A stretch of DNA of 8,852 nucleotides from Planctomycetota bacterium (GCA_026386995.1 JAPLMO010000106.1:1-8852); one strand, 5' to 3'; positions 1 to 6,147 are shown, counted from the first letter of the stretch. Translations and numbers: made by a program. The notes: generated by a model not told the origin, from the sequence alone.

Positions 1-1276
1 CACGCACTTCCCGGCCCGTTTGCAGGGCAACCATCGCAGGATGCGTCTGGCCGGGGAAATCGGAGCCATCTTCGTGAGTCGCACGCCACCGCGGGTCTAT
101 CGAAGTGAGGCCCTGCATCTCGTCAAGCGTCAATCCCAGAATTCGCTCGGCAGCAGGATTGGCAGAGATTATCTTGCCGTCTGCGGACTGGTAGACCACT
201 CCTTGCGCCATCGTCTGGAACAGTATCCGGTACTTCTCCTCGCTCTCCCGCAGCGCCGCGGCAGCATGGAACTTCTCCTTGTAGAAAAGCACGCTCTGGT
301 GCCGCCAGGCCGCGCCCAGGGCCGCGCCCGCGCCGAGCAGGAGGGCGCCGACCAGTACGATCACGATCCACAAACGCTCCCTCGCCGGGGCGTGCACTTC
401 CGAGGCGTCCATGCGGGCGACCAGGAACCACGGCGAGTCGGGAACCGCGCGAACGGCGGCCACCACCGCCACGCCCCGGTAGTCCGTCCCTTCAACAATC
501 CCTTCCTGCCCGAGCGCCGCCATGACCGCCGGCTGCTCTTTTCTCGTCAGCGGAGCGTGCAGCACGAGGGCCGTGTTCTTTTGGAACCGGAGTTCGTTCA
601 GGAACAGCGCATCGGCGCCGTCGCGGCGGACGAGCAGGGTCTCGGCCGTCGGGCTGGGCGTGGGCCAGCGGCTGATGAAGGGGTATAGGTAGGCCGCGGG
701 GTCGATCTGTATGGCGAGAACGCCCAGGGGCCGGTTGCCGTCCTCTTCGTCGAGGATAGGGACCAGGATCGTCAGGTGTATGGGGCCGTCGGGCGCACCG
801 CGGTGGAAATCCAGGAACGTGATCTTTCCAGAACGCAGGGTTTCGGCGGCATCGCGCGGCAGGTGAGGAGCGAGCGGCTCGGGTGTATCGGGCACCTGCA
901 TCCGCACGACGTCGCGCGCGTCCAGCAGAAAGACCCGGCCATACGACAAGCCCGCCTGGAATTGCCCCAGCCAACTGCGCAGTTGGCTTTGGGCCTCCGC
1001 ATCGTCCGGTTTGCCAAAGTGGCGGCGGACCAGGGCGGAAAAGGCGGCGTTCTTGAAAAAGACGGCGGCGTCCCCCATGCGATCTCTTCGCCAGTCCACC
1101 AACTCATCCGTTTTCAGTTCCGCGATGGCCAGTAGTTGGCGTTCCACCTCGGTGCAGTGATGCTGCTCGTAGCCGTGGTAATAGATATAGCCCACGGCGA
1201 CGATGCCCGCCGCCAGCAGCGTGAACACCACCAGCAGGTGCCACGGGAACCTTGGGCTATTCGCTCGAGAACCCAT
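1..1276 (-). CDS. Membrane-bound PAS sensor protein with extracytoplasmic Cache-like domain, C-terminus beyond window
   Basis: Signal-transduction receptor; 425 codons are visible and the frame is still open at the left edge, so the output domain (histidine kinase, GGDEF or other) cannot be named. Reading the minus strand gives a first membrane helix at about residues 11-32 ([20 protein letters not shown]), an extracytoplasmic region of about 265 residues resembling a double-Cache ligand sensor ([16 protein letters not shown] near 115-130, [10 protein letters not shown] near 184-193), a second helix at about 301-323, then a PAS domain from about residue 343 ([20 protein letters not shown], followed by [10 protein letters not shown]). 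The start at 1276 is preceded by GGGGAG with a 6-nt spacer; an in-frame ATG seven codons upstream at 1297 has no such site. It lies downstream of the GH2 remnant on the same strand and could sense a small molecule derived from the glycan locus, which is inference. The coding frame is clear; the ligand is unknown. Confidence 0.85.
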   Translation of the reverse strand, partial: MGSRANSPRFPWHLLVVFTLLAAGIVAVGYIYYHGYEQHHCTEVERQLLAIAELKTDELVDWRRDRMGDAAVFFKNAAFSALVRRHFGKPDDAEAQSQLRSWLGQFQAGLSYGRVFLLDARDVVRMQVPDTPEPLAPHLPRDAAETLRSGKITFLDFHRGAPDGPIHLTILVPILDEEDGNRPLGVLAIQIDPAAYLYPFISRWPTPSPTAETLLVRRDGADALFLNELRFQKNTALVLHAPLTRKEQPAVMAALGQEGIVEGTDYRGVAVVAAVRAVPDSPWFLVARMDASEVHAPARERLWIVIVLVGALLLGAGAALGAAWRHQSVLFYKEKFHAAAALRESEEKYRILFQTMAQGVVYQSADGKIISANPAAERILGLTLDEMQGLTSIDPRWRATHEDGSDFPGQTHPAMVALQTGREVR

Positions 1277-1448
1277 CCGTCGCTCCCCCCGGAGCATGGT
1301 GTTGGGCCGGGTGGCCCACATTCCGGCGGTGGTCCGCAATGTTCGGCCACGGCCAGGAACAACAGGGTAATCTGTCAGCGCAACAGGCGGTGCCAAGATG
1401 TGCGCTCGCAGATGTGCGCTCGCACACACCGCCAGAATACGTAACCGT
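1277..1448. other. Intergenic region upstream of the sensor gene
   Basis: No credible gene. It holds the likely 5' leader of the sensor gene, a purine-rich ribosome binding site next to 1276, and the tandem dyad repeat at 1397-1424. A minus-strand TACAAT (complement of 1456-1461, just inside the GH2 remnant) matches a -10 box at five of six positions but has no convincing -35 partner, so a separate promoter for the sensor is only possible. Confidence 0.4.
1397..1424. repeat. Perfect 14-bp tandem duplication containing a small dyad
   Basis: GATGTGCGCTCGCA occurs twice head to tail without a mismatch. Each unit contains TGCG-CT-CGCA, an inverted repeat with a 2-nt centre, so the array presents two identical dyads 14 bp apart, about 120-150 bp upstream of the sensor start codon. 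It could be a paired operator or a simple replication-slippage duplication; nothing here decides between them. Confidence 0.6.
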
Positions 1449-1862
1449 TCACGGAATTGTACTGAAATATCTCGCGGGCGGAAAAGAAAAATAGTTCCAG
1501 AATTGTCTGGCGCGATGGCGTTTGTCAGGGTGCGCCATGGCATAGGTCCGGCCGGGGAAACTGTTGATCATCCTGCCAACGCCGGAAAGCGGCGCTTCGA
1601 TCGGGAATGGCACCAGGATGTCGCCCTGGAACGACGCCGGTTGCTGGTCCCTGGCAACGACGCTGTAGTTCCACAGCCCGTTGAGATTCAGCCAATCCTT
1701 GCGGACCAGTTGCGGCCGCGGGTATTCCGGAAGCGATTTGTCCGGCGAGACGTCCTTCGCCCAGCGCGTCACCGGGAATTGGCCGGGCACCGGCTTCCAG
1801 TCCGTGGCGACCGCGTGGCTCGCCAGTCACAGGGCAGTGAACAGGAGAATGATCTTCTTCAT
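1449..1862 (-). pseudogene. 5' remnant of a GH2-family glycosidase (beta-galactosidase-like), nonsense-mutated and truncated
   Basis: The frame begins at an ATG at 1862 with AAAGG seven bases upstream and encodes a signal peptide, MKKIILLFTAL, then an in-frame TGA (1829-1827), then the rest of the signal peptide, LASHAVA. The mature part (about residues 20-99) reads like the N-terminal sugar-binding domain of large exported GH2 enzymes: WKPVPGQFPVTRWAKD, WLNLNGLWNYSV and ILVPFPIEAPLSGV. After residue 99 (near 1566) I no longer recognise the family; about 38 unrelated residues run to a TGA at 1449. The jelly-roll remainder, immunoglobulin-like domain and catalytic TIM barrel (several hundred residues in this family) are absent. 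Two independent lesions make this a dead gene. Restart at an internal GTG near 1790 is possible but would give only a fragment without export signal. The family call is from sequence memory and the exact breakpoint is uncertain. Confidence 0.75.
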
Positions 1863-1934
1863 CTTGTCGCCTTTGTTGGGCAGCGATCCCCGGCGTTTTC
1901 CATGCTCCCCCAACCAGCCTGTCAGGACTAAGTC

Positions 1935-2017
1935 TGTGGGTGCCACGGCTGCGTAGTTTGCAGCCGTGGTCGTCGTCGGGACGCACGGCTGCAAACTGCG
2001 CAGCCGTGGCACCCACA
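1935..2017. repeat. Nested palindrome: two inverted hairpin units (REP/BIME-like)
   Basis: The 34-bp arms 1935-1968 and 1984-2017 are inverted copies around a 15-nt centre. The single difference (T1954 opposite G1998) still pairs as G-U in plus-strand RNA. Each arm is itself a hairpin: CCACGGCTGC (1943-1952) pairs with GCAGCCGTGG (1960-1969), and CACGGCTGC (1984-1992) pairs with GCAGCCGTG (2000-2008), both with 7-nt loops. The DNA could form one long stem, two small hairpins or a cruciform. It sits between the stop of the SGNH gene and the start of the GH2 remnant. No T-run follows on the minus strand, so it is a poor intrinsic terminator. The design fits a dispersed palindromic repeat moved by a RAYT-type transposase, but copies elsewhere cannot be checked here. 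Confidence 0.75.
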
Positions 2018-2040
2018 TAATTAAAGTTGACGCACTACCA

Positions 2041-2799
2041 CTACTTCTCCGTCATCATCTTGGCGAGCAGCGGGCTCATGGCCTGGGCCCAGATCTCGTA
2101 GCCTTTCCGGGTCAGGTGCACGGCGTCGCTCAGCACGCCCTCCTGGATGTTGCCGTCCTTGTCAAGAAGCCCGGCGCCGACGTCGAGATAGCGGATTATC
2201 CTCTTATCATCCAACTTGGCCACGATGGCATTGACGGCTTTCGTCTTCTCCAGCGTCATGTCCCTCTTTGGGAACACCCCCAACAGCAGAATCCTGCTTC
2301 GAGGGCAACCCGTCCTGAGGGCCTTCACGACGGCCGTAATCCCGACGGCCATTTCCTCGGCCGTGTTCATGCCCGCGTTGTTCGTTCCGATCAAGAGCAC
2401 GATCACCCTGGGGGACGTCCCGATCAACTCGCCGTTTTGCAGCCGCCACAGCACATTCTCACAGCGGTCACCGCCAATCCCGAAGTTCACGGGATTGTAC
2501 TTGCCGAAATACTTTCCGAACAGGTCTCCCGGCCACCCATCCGTGATGGAATCGCCCAGGAAACAAAGATCGAACTTCTTGTTCTTGGTCTGCTCGACGT
2601 AACTCGCATGCTTGCGCCCGAACCACTTGACGCCGCCGGGCACCGGCCTGGTCGGATCGTTTGCCGACTTGAACACGACCGGTTTCATGGCAGCGGCAGG
2701 CGCCGCCTGCATGTCTCCGGGCGTCCATGAACCAACCATCGCCACGGCCACGCCCAGCACTATCAGCCACCACCTCTTCGACAGATGAATCGTTAACAT
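2041..2799 (-). CDS. Exported SGNH/GDSL-family esterase (PAF-acetylhydrolase-like)
   Basis: A 252-residue serine esterase of the SGNH hydrolase superfamily. The sequence blocks are in order: GDSITDGW with nucleophile Ser84, GIGGDRCENVLWRL with the block-II Gly110, GTNN with Asn140, and DAVHLTRKGY with Asp225 and His228 as the other catalytic residues. A hydrophobic N-terminal stretch (about residues 10-23, then an AAPAAA region) indicates a signal peptide or membrane anchor, so it acts outside the cytoplasm. Length is normal for the family. A weak AGGG lies upstream of the ATG; the stop is TAG. The gene starts 61 bp below the stop of the fucosidase on the same strand, suggesting co-transcription and a role such as removing acetyl or other acyl groups from the same glycan. 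That substrate is inference; phospholipid or other esters are not excluded. Confidence 0.9.
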   Translation of the reverse strand: MLTIHLSKRWWLIVLGVAVAMVGSWTPGDMQAAPAAAMKPVVFKSANDPTRPVPGGVKWFGRKHASYVEQTKNKKFDLCFLGDSITDGWPGDLFGKYFGKYNPVNFGIGGDRCENVLWRLQNGELIGTSPRVIVLLIGTNNAGMNTAEEMAVGITAVVKALRTGCPRSRILLLGVFPKRDMTLEKTKAVNAIVAKLDDKRIIRYLDVGAGLLDKDGNIQEGVLSDAVHLTRKGYEIWAQAMSPLLAKMMTEK

Positions 2800-2860
2800 G
2801 GTTACGCCCTTACCCGCGTGATAAGACCTTGTTCCTTGTTACAAGGCGACTCCGATGCCC

Positions 2861-4174
2861 TCACGGCCGGCCCTTCGCATCTGGCATCGGCACCGCCCCG
2901 ACCGGACCGTCCAGTTGGAGTTTCACGATCGTGTCGATCTCCTGCCGGTTCGCCGCCGGCACCGAGATCGTGATTTCCTTCGCCTCCTGTTTCACCTCGA
3001 CGCTGCCGCCCGTCAACAGTTCACTCTTGACGATTTTCCTCTCCAGGGGCGGCAGCACCAGCGACTCTTTCTCCCACTTCAGCACGTGCACGTAGACCAC
3101 GTTGCCCTTGTGCGTGCTGACCTGGCCGTTGCCCGGCAGGAACGGCCCGCCGCGCGTGCCGTAGACGCTCTCGCCGTACTTCCCCATCCACGCCCCCATC
3201 TCCTTCAGGCGCTCCACCTGCCGGGGCTCGATTTCCCCTGTGGGCATGGGGCCGACGTTGAACAACAGGTTCGCATCGCCGCCGACGCAGTACAGCAGCG
3301 TCTGGATGCACTGCTTGAGGGACTTCATGTTGTCGTCGGGCTTCCAGGCCCACTGCCTGCACAAGGTCATGCAGGTTTCCCACGGCCGGGAGTTGTTGAA
3401 CTTGCCGATCTTCTGTTCGAGGATGAGATAGTCGCCATCATCGCCGGTGCGGTTGTTGAACAGAATGTCCGGCTGCAACTTGCGGCCAAGTTTGATCATG
3501 CTGTCGGCGCGTTTGCCGTACTGTTGAGGCAGGTCGTTCCAGATCGTGACGAGCGGGCCGTACTTGGTGATCAGTTCCGCGATCTGGTTGTTGAGATACT
3601 TCTCATACGCGTCCATGTCGAACTTTTCCCGCATGACCTTGCCACCGGGGCTTGTGGCGGGCCAGCCGGGATGATACCAGTCCGCCACCGAGTAGTAGGC
3701 CCCGAAAGCGATCCCCTGTTTCCTGCATGCCTGGGACAACTCCTTGACCACGTCCCGCTTGAAGGGGGAGTGCATGATGTTGTAATCGGTGAACTTGGTG
3801 TCCCAGAGGCAGAAACCGTCGTGGTGCTTGGTCGTCAGGACCAGGTATTTCATGCCCGCCGCCTTGGCGATGGAAACCCACTCGTCCGCGTTGAATTTGG
3901 CGGGGTTGAATTCCTTGTACAGGTTGTCGTAGACCTCGATGGGGACGGCCTTGCCGCGCGACCAGCCGATTTCCGTCCCCTTCAAACTCACCGGCCCCCA
4001 GTGAATGAACATGCCAAACCGCATGTCCTGCCAGCGTTGAATCGCCGCGGGATCGGCTTTGGGCCAGGAGGGCTGTCCTGCGTCCGTGGCGGCCGCGGCC
4101 GCCGCCGGCAGTGCGATGCACGAAAAGAGCAGGGCGATGATGAGATACTTCCCCAGGCCTTGTGCCGGCTTCAT
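2861..4174 (-). CDS. GH29 alpha-L-fucosidase, exported
   Basis: Hydrolyses terminal alpha-linked L-fucose from glycans by the retaining mechanism of glycoside hydrolase family 29. The 437-residue protein has a signal peptide (about 1-28, LIIALLFSCIALPAAAAAA), the family opening MRFGMFIHWGP (51-61), KHHDGFCLWDTKFTDYNI (116-133), the nucleophile region VTIWNDL with Asp214, and NLLFNVGPMPTGEIEPRQ (302-319). Glu253 or Glu266 are candidates for the acid/base; I cannot assign it by eye. A short beta-rich C-terminus (about 355-425) follows the barrel. Length is typical and no lesion is visible. No clear Shine-Dalgarno site precedes the ATG at 4174. Upstream lies a terminator-like hairpin, so transcription may depend on readthrough or a promoter in the gap. 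The SGNH gene follows after 61 bp, consistent with joint action on fucosylated, possibly acetylated, polysaccharide. Confidence 0.95.
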   Translation of the reverse strand: MKPAQGLGKYLIIALLFSCIALPAAAAAATDAGQPSWPKADPAAIQRWQDMRFGMFIHWGPVSLKGTEIGWSRGKAVPIEVYDNLYKEFNPAKFNADEWVSIAKAAGMKYLVLTTKHHDGFCLWDTKFTDYNIMHSPFKRDVVKELSQACRKQGIAFGAYYSVADWYHPGWPATSPGGKVMREKFDMDAYEKYLNNQIAELITKYGPLVTIWNDLPQQYGKRADSMIKLGRKLQPDILFNNRTGDDGDYLILEQKIGKFNNSRPWETCMTLCRQWAWKPDDNMKSLKQCIQTLLYCVGGDANLLFNVGPMPTGEIEPRQVERLKEMGAWMGKYGESVYGTRGGPFLPGNGQVSTHKGNVVYVHVLKWEKESLVLPPLERKIVKSELLTGGSVEVKQEAKEITISVPAANRQEIDTIVKLQLDGPVGAVPMPDAKGRP

Positions 4175-4223
4175 TTTTCGCAGTCGCTTTCTTGCTCAAC
4201 AGTCAGGCGAGATAAAGGGAGAA

Positions 4224-4276
4224 GATGAGGGGCTGCTTGAGCGGATCGGAATCCGCCTGCAAGCAGCCCCCTCATC
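4224..4276 (-). terminator. Long hairpin, probable terminator of the SUMF-fold gene
   Basis: GATGAGGGGCTGCTTG (4224-4239) pairs with 4260-4276 apart from one extra base in the right arm, and an inner stem GCGGAT/ATCCGC (4241-4246 with 4251-4256) closes on a CGGA tetraloop. It lies 67 bp past the TAG of the SUMF-fold gene. On the minus strand it is followed by pyrimidine-rich TTCTCCCTTT rather than a clean T-run, so termination may be partial, feeding the fucosidase gene below it. Confidence 0.6.
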
Positions 4277-4343
4277 CTGGTGAACCTATCGGTTCCAACT
4301 CGCGCGCCGAATCTCACGGCGCCCGGTCATCAACAACACGATG

Positions 4344-5219
4344 CTACTTGGCCGCAGGATTACCCAGGGCTGCCACGCGGAACCCGTAATTGGGCCACTT
4401 GGCGCCCAGGACGTCGTAACGGGTGCTTGAGAGCATGTAGCCCGCGTTGTCATTTATGTGGAACGACCCGCCGCGCAACCCGACTTTATCGTCGCTCCGG
4501 TTATCGTTGTACTCCCAGACGTTTCCGCCCTGGTCAAACGTGCCATACGCGCTGACCACCTTGGCATAGGTGCCGACGTCGGTCGGCGTGTTCGTGTTAA
4601 GATTGGCCTCCGGCTCGTTGTCGCCCTTGGCGGGGTACGGCCAGTAACCGGCGCCGCCGGCCTTGTTCGGATCATAGTAGGCCGCCTTGTACCACTCGTT
4701 CTCGCTGGGCAGCACCCACTTGACCGTCTTGCCGGCCGCCAGGGCGGCGTGATCGGGCACCGTCACCGTCCCGTCCTTGATCGTGTAACTGCCGGTCTCC
4801 GTGTCGCCCGTGCCCTGGCCGTTGGTGAGCCAGTTGACGAAGCGGATGCAACTTTCCCAGGTGACATAGTTCACCGGCTTTTTGCCCATGCCGCTTCTGA
4901 CGGAGTAGGTGTAACTGCCGGAGTCGCCGCTCCGACTGATCCCGCCCCAGTCCTCCGGCCCGCCGTCCATCCGCGGATCGTACAGATCGTGGATGTCCGA
5001 CTTGGCGACGGCGTTGAGGAACTCGCAGTACTCGGCGTTGGTCACCTCGTACTTGCCGACCTTGTACTCGTAGGCCACCGCGCCGTAGCCGGTGCCGTCC
5101 GCGGTGTTGCCCGGGTTGCCCACGGTGACCGTGGGGACCGTAATCGGAGCAGCCTGCGCCCAGGCGCCCGCCAAGGCGACCAGGCCCACAACCATACACA
5201 CAACCAGACAGTTTCGCAT
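4344..5219 (-). CDS. Exported SUMF/FGE-fold protein lacking the catalytic cysteines
   Basis: A 291-residue exported protein of the formylglycine-generating-enzyme (SUMF1) domain family. A signal peptide covers about residues 1-24 (CLVVCMVVGLVALAGAWAQA). Family signatures follow: EYKVGKYEVTNAEYCEFLN (51-69), KPVNYVTWESCIRFVNWL (114-131), WVLPSENEWYKAAYY (168-182), GTFDQGGNVWEYND (226-239), LRGGSF (248-253) and the end motif YGFRVA (278-283). True FGE carries a reactive cysteine pair just after RGGS; here no cysteine occurs beyond residue 124 (only Cys4, Cys8, Cys65 and Cys124), and no sulfatase is nearby. A non-enzymatic binding or structural role outside the cytoplasm is therefore more likely than sulfatase maturation. 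The start at 5219 has AAGGAG with an 8-nt spacer and begins the signal peptide; a frame extension to 5384 is arginine-rich and unconvincing. The stop is TAG. Confidence 0.9.
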   Translation of the reverse strand: MRNCLVVCMVVGLVALAGAWAQAAPITVPTVTVGNPGNTADGTGYGAVAYEYKVGKYEVTNAEYCEFLNAVAKSDIHDLYDPRMDGGPEDWGGISRSGDSGSYTYSVRSGMGKKPVNYVTWESCIRFVNWLTNGQGTGDTETGSYTIKDGTVTVPDHAALAAGKTVKWVLPSENEWYKAAYYDPNKAGGAGYWPYPAKGDNEPEANLNTNTPTDVGTYAKVVSAYGTFDQGGNVWEYNDNRSDDKVGLRGGSFHINDNAGYMLSSTRYDVLGAKWPNYGFRVAALGNPAAK

Positions 5220-5227
5220 GACACAGA

Positions 5228-5233
5228 CTCCTT
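5228..5233 (-). promoter_or_regulatory. Shine-Dalgarno site fixing the SUMF-fold gene start
   Basis: The minus strand reads AAGGAG with 8 bases to the ATG at 5219, the best ribosome binding site in the window. It supports the 291-residue protein rather than a 55-residue longer form starting at 5384. Confidence 0.8.
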
Positions 5234-5260
5234 CTTTCTTGTTCTGGCTGTTCCGTTTCC

Positions 5261-5279
5261 GGGTGCGACCATCGCACCT
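5261..5279. promoter_or_regulatory. Short dyad in the 5' leader of the SUMF-fold gene
   Basis: GGTGCGA (5262-5268) and TCGCACC (5272-5278) form a perfect 7-bp inverted repeat around 3 nt, with an extra possible G-T pair outside. It lies about 43-60 bp upstream of the start codon at 5219. It could be an operator half-site pair or an mRNA hairpin; no regulator is visible in the window. Confidence 0.35.
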
Positions 5280-5389
5280 TTCGAAGGATTGAGCCATACG
5301 CTTTTTCGGGCCTCGATTCCCGGCGCGGCTACGGCACTGTGTTCGAGCGGATTCTGTCCTTTTGGGTGGGCCGGTTCCGAGCACCTTAC

Positions 5390-5418
5390 ATCTTAACCCC
5401 GGTGGCGCGGAAAGTGAA
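5390..5418 (-). promoter_or_regulatory. Weak sigma-70-like promoter candidate for the SUMF-fold gene
   Basis: On the minus strand TTCACT (complement of 5413-5418) and TAAGAT (complement of 5390-5395) are separated by 17 bp, each matching the consensus at four of six positions. It would give a leader of about 165 nt containing the 5261-5279 dyad. Weak hexamers make it only a candidate. Confidence 0.3.
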
Positions 5419-5548
5419 CCGGTAAAAGTGCGGCGGGTCTACTTAATTCTTGCACCCCAGCCTGCAACACGCTAAACACGTACCATGCAACAGCGTGACC
5501 ATGCCACCCCCCTATGACTGACGATACGCAGACGCGGCACGAATCAGG

Positions 5549-5578
5549 TGGACTCGCCCGGACTGAAAGCAGTAGAAT
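5549..5578 (+). promoter_or_regulatory. Promoter candidate for the truncated tRNA-Ser gene
   Basis: TGGACT (5549-5554; four of six to the -35 consensus) and TAGAAT (5573-5578; five of six to the -10 consensus) are spaced 18 bp apart. The tRNA 5' end follows 18 bp after the -10 box, a normal layout for a tRNA gene with a short leader. The promoter side of the broken tRNA gene therefore appears intact. Confidence 0.45.
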
Positions 5579-5596
5579 CCACGGTCAGAGCCGCAC

Positions 5597-5635
5597 GGAG
5601 AGGTGTCTGAGCGGTCGAAAGAGCCGGTCTTGAAA
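5597..5635 (+). tRNA. 5' half of tRNA-Ser(UGA), truncated at the anticodon loop
   Basis: The 39 bases read as a bacterial tRNA-Ser: acceptor strand GGAGAGG (5597-5603), TG, D-arm TCTGAGCGGTCGAAAGAG with the conserved GAGCGGT, anticodon 5' strand CCGGT (5624-5628) and loop CTTGAAA (5629-5635) with anticodon TGA at 5631-5633. The last 12 bases, CCGGTCTTGAAA, are identical as I recall to E. coli serT. The next bases should be ACCGG to close the anticodon stem, but are TTCTT. No variable arm, T-arm (GGTTCGAATCC-like) or CCTCTCC acceptor partner occurs in the following 600 bases. The gene cannot make a functional tRNA by itself. The break at the loop/stem junction fits a site-specific recombination scar, since tyrosine integrases often cross over in tRNA anticodon loops; a random deletion or transposed fragment is also possible. 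Confidence 0.8.
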
Positions 5636-6070
5636 TTCTTTAGGGGTGTTTTGCGCAAGTCGTTGATTTTGCTGTAATTACATTTTCCGCAACAGATTAC
5701 GGCCGAAATTCCCATACCGCTGGAACCGCTGGAAACCGCCCCTCCGGTTGTCGCGACAACCGTCACTTGAGCAAGACAACAGTCTGCAAAACTGGCGTTC
5801 CGTTCGGTTCACGATTTGCTGCCACACGTTGAACAGTAATTTGCGTCAGCGGCCGTTATCTGTGATGCCCCGGTGACTGGCGCGAAGGCCAATCGCGGCG
5901 AGGTGATGATAGCGTCAATGCCTGGCCTTTTATCTCTTTTCTGGCCGATGCGCGCAGGGCGGGGCAGATAAGAGACATAAGTTCATGTAGACAAAGTCGG
6001 TCGATATACTAGGGAGGAATGGGGCAGACCCCTCCGCGGCGGATGCAGTACTAAATAATTCTGCGCCGAT
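5636..6070. other. Gene-free stretch after the tRNA fragment
   Basis: I see no supported gene on either strand. The first 65 bases (5636-5700) are visibly more AT-rich than the rest of the window and contain TTGCGCAA (5651-5658), a perfect 8-bp palindrome. A second -10-like hexamer, TATACT (5/6, at 6005-6010), lies further on with only a poor -35, followed by a small GGGG-CAGA-CCCC stem at 6021-6032. It may be the edge of a lost or displaced integrative element, but no integrase gene or second attachment copy is present here. Confidence 0.4.
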
Positions 6071-6099
6071 TTGCTATTGGATCAATTCTGTTGTATAGT
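6071..6099 (+). promoter_or_regulatory. Sigma-70-like promoter for the S8 peptidase gene
   Basis: TTGCTA (6071-6076; four of six) and TATAGT (6094-6099; five of six) stand exactly 17 bp apart in an AT-rich pocket. A transcript would start near 6106, giving a leader of about 140 nt that includes the G10 tract. This is the best promoter match in the window. Confidence 0.55.
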
Positions 6100-6137
6100 G
6101 AACACAACTCGGCGCTGTCCGGCGGATTCCCTGCCGT

Positions 6138-6147
6138 GGGGGGGGGG
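6138..6147 (+). repeat. Homopolymeric G10 tract in the leader of the S8 peptidase gene
   Basis: Ten uninterrupted G residues lie between the probable promoter and the start codon. Such tracts are slippage-prone and serve as phase-variation switches in some bacteria. Here a stop (TGA at 6209-6211) in the peptidase frame lies between the tract and the gene, so length change could alter only leader structure or transcription, not the protein. It is also a typical place for sequencing error. Confidence 0.6.

Noticed and set aside
20..688. Plus-strand open frame opposite the sensor gene
   Set aside because: The minus-strand frame encodes membrane helices and a PAS domain; the plus translation is Arg-rich and unrecognisable.
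1827..2018. Minus-strand 63-codon open frame ending at the GH2 nonsense codon
   Set aside because: Its N-terminal part runs through the palindrome; only the last 11 codons (MKKIILLFTAL) make sense, as the start of the GH2 signal peptide.
2827..2846. Doubled CCTTGTT and the small palindrome CCTTGT-T-ACAAGG between the fucosidase and esterase genes
   Set aside because: Too short and too simple to separate from chance in one short gap; no link to a known regulator.
2855..4228. Long plus-strand open frame opposite the fucosidase
   Set aside because: It is the antisense shadow of a clear GH29 gene with all family motifs; its translation is rich in His, Arg, Val and Leu without any recognisable domain. 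High GC makes such frames common.
5220..5384. 55-residue N-terminal extension of the SUMF-fold protein
   Set aside because: It would place an Arg/Lys-rich segment before a typical signal peptide, and the Shine-Dalgarno site sits at the internal ATG 5219.
4458..5396. Plus-strand open frame opposite the SUMF-fold gene
   Set aside because: Antisense shadow of a well-supported gene with a strong ribosome binding site and signal peptide on the minus strand.
5512..5766. Small minus-strand open frame of 84 codons
   Set aside because: It runs antisense through the tRNA-Ser half and its promoter, has no ribosome binding site that I can see, and no recognisable domain.
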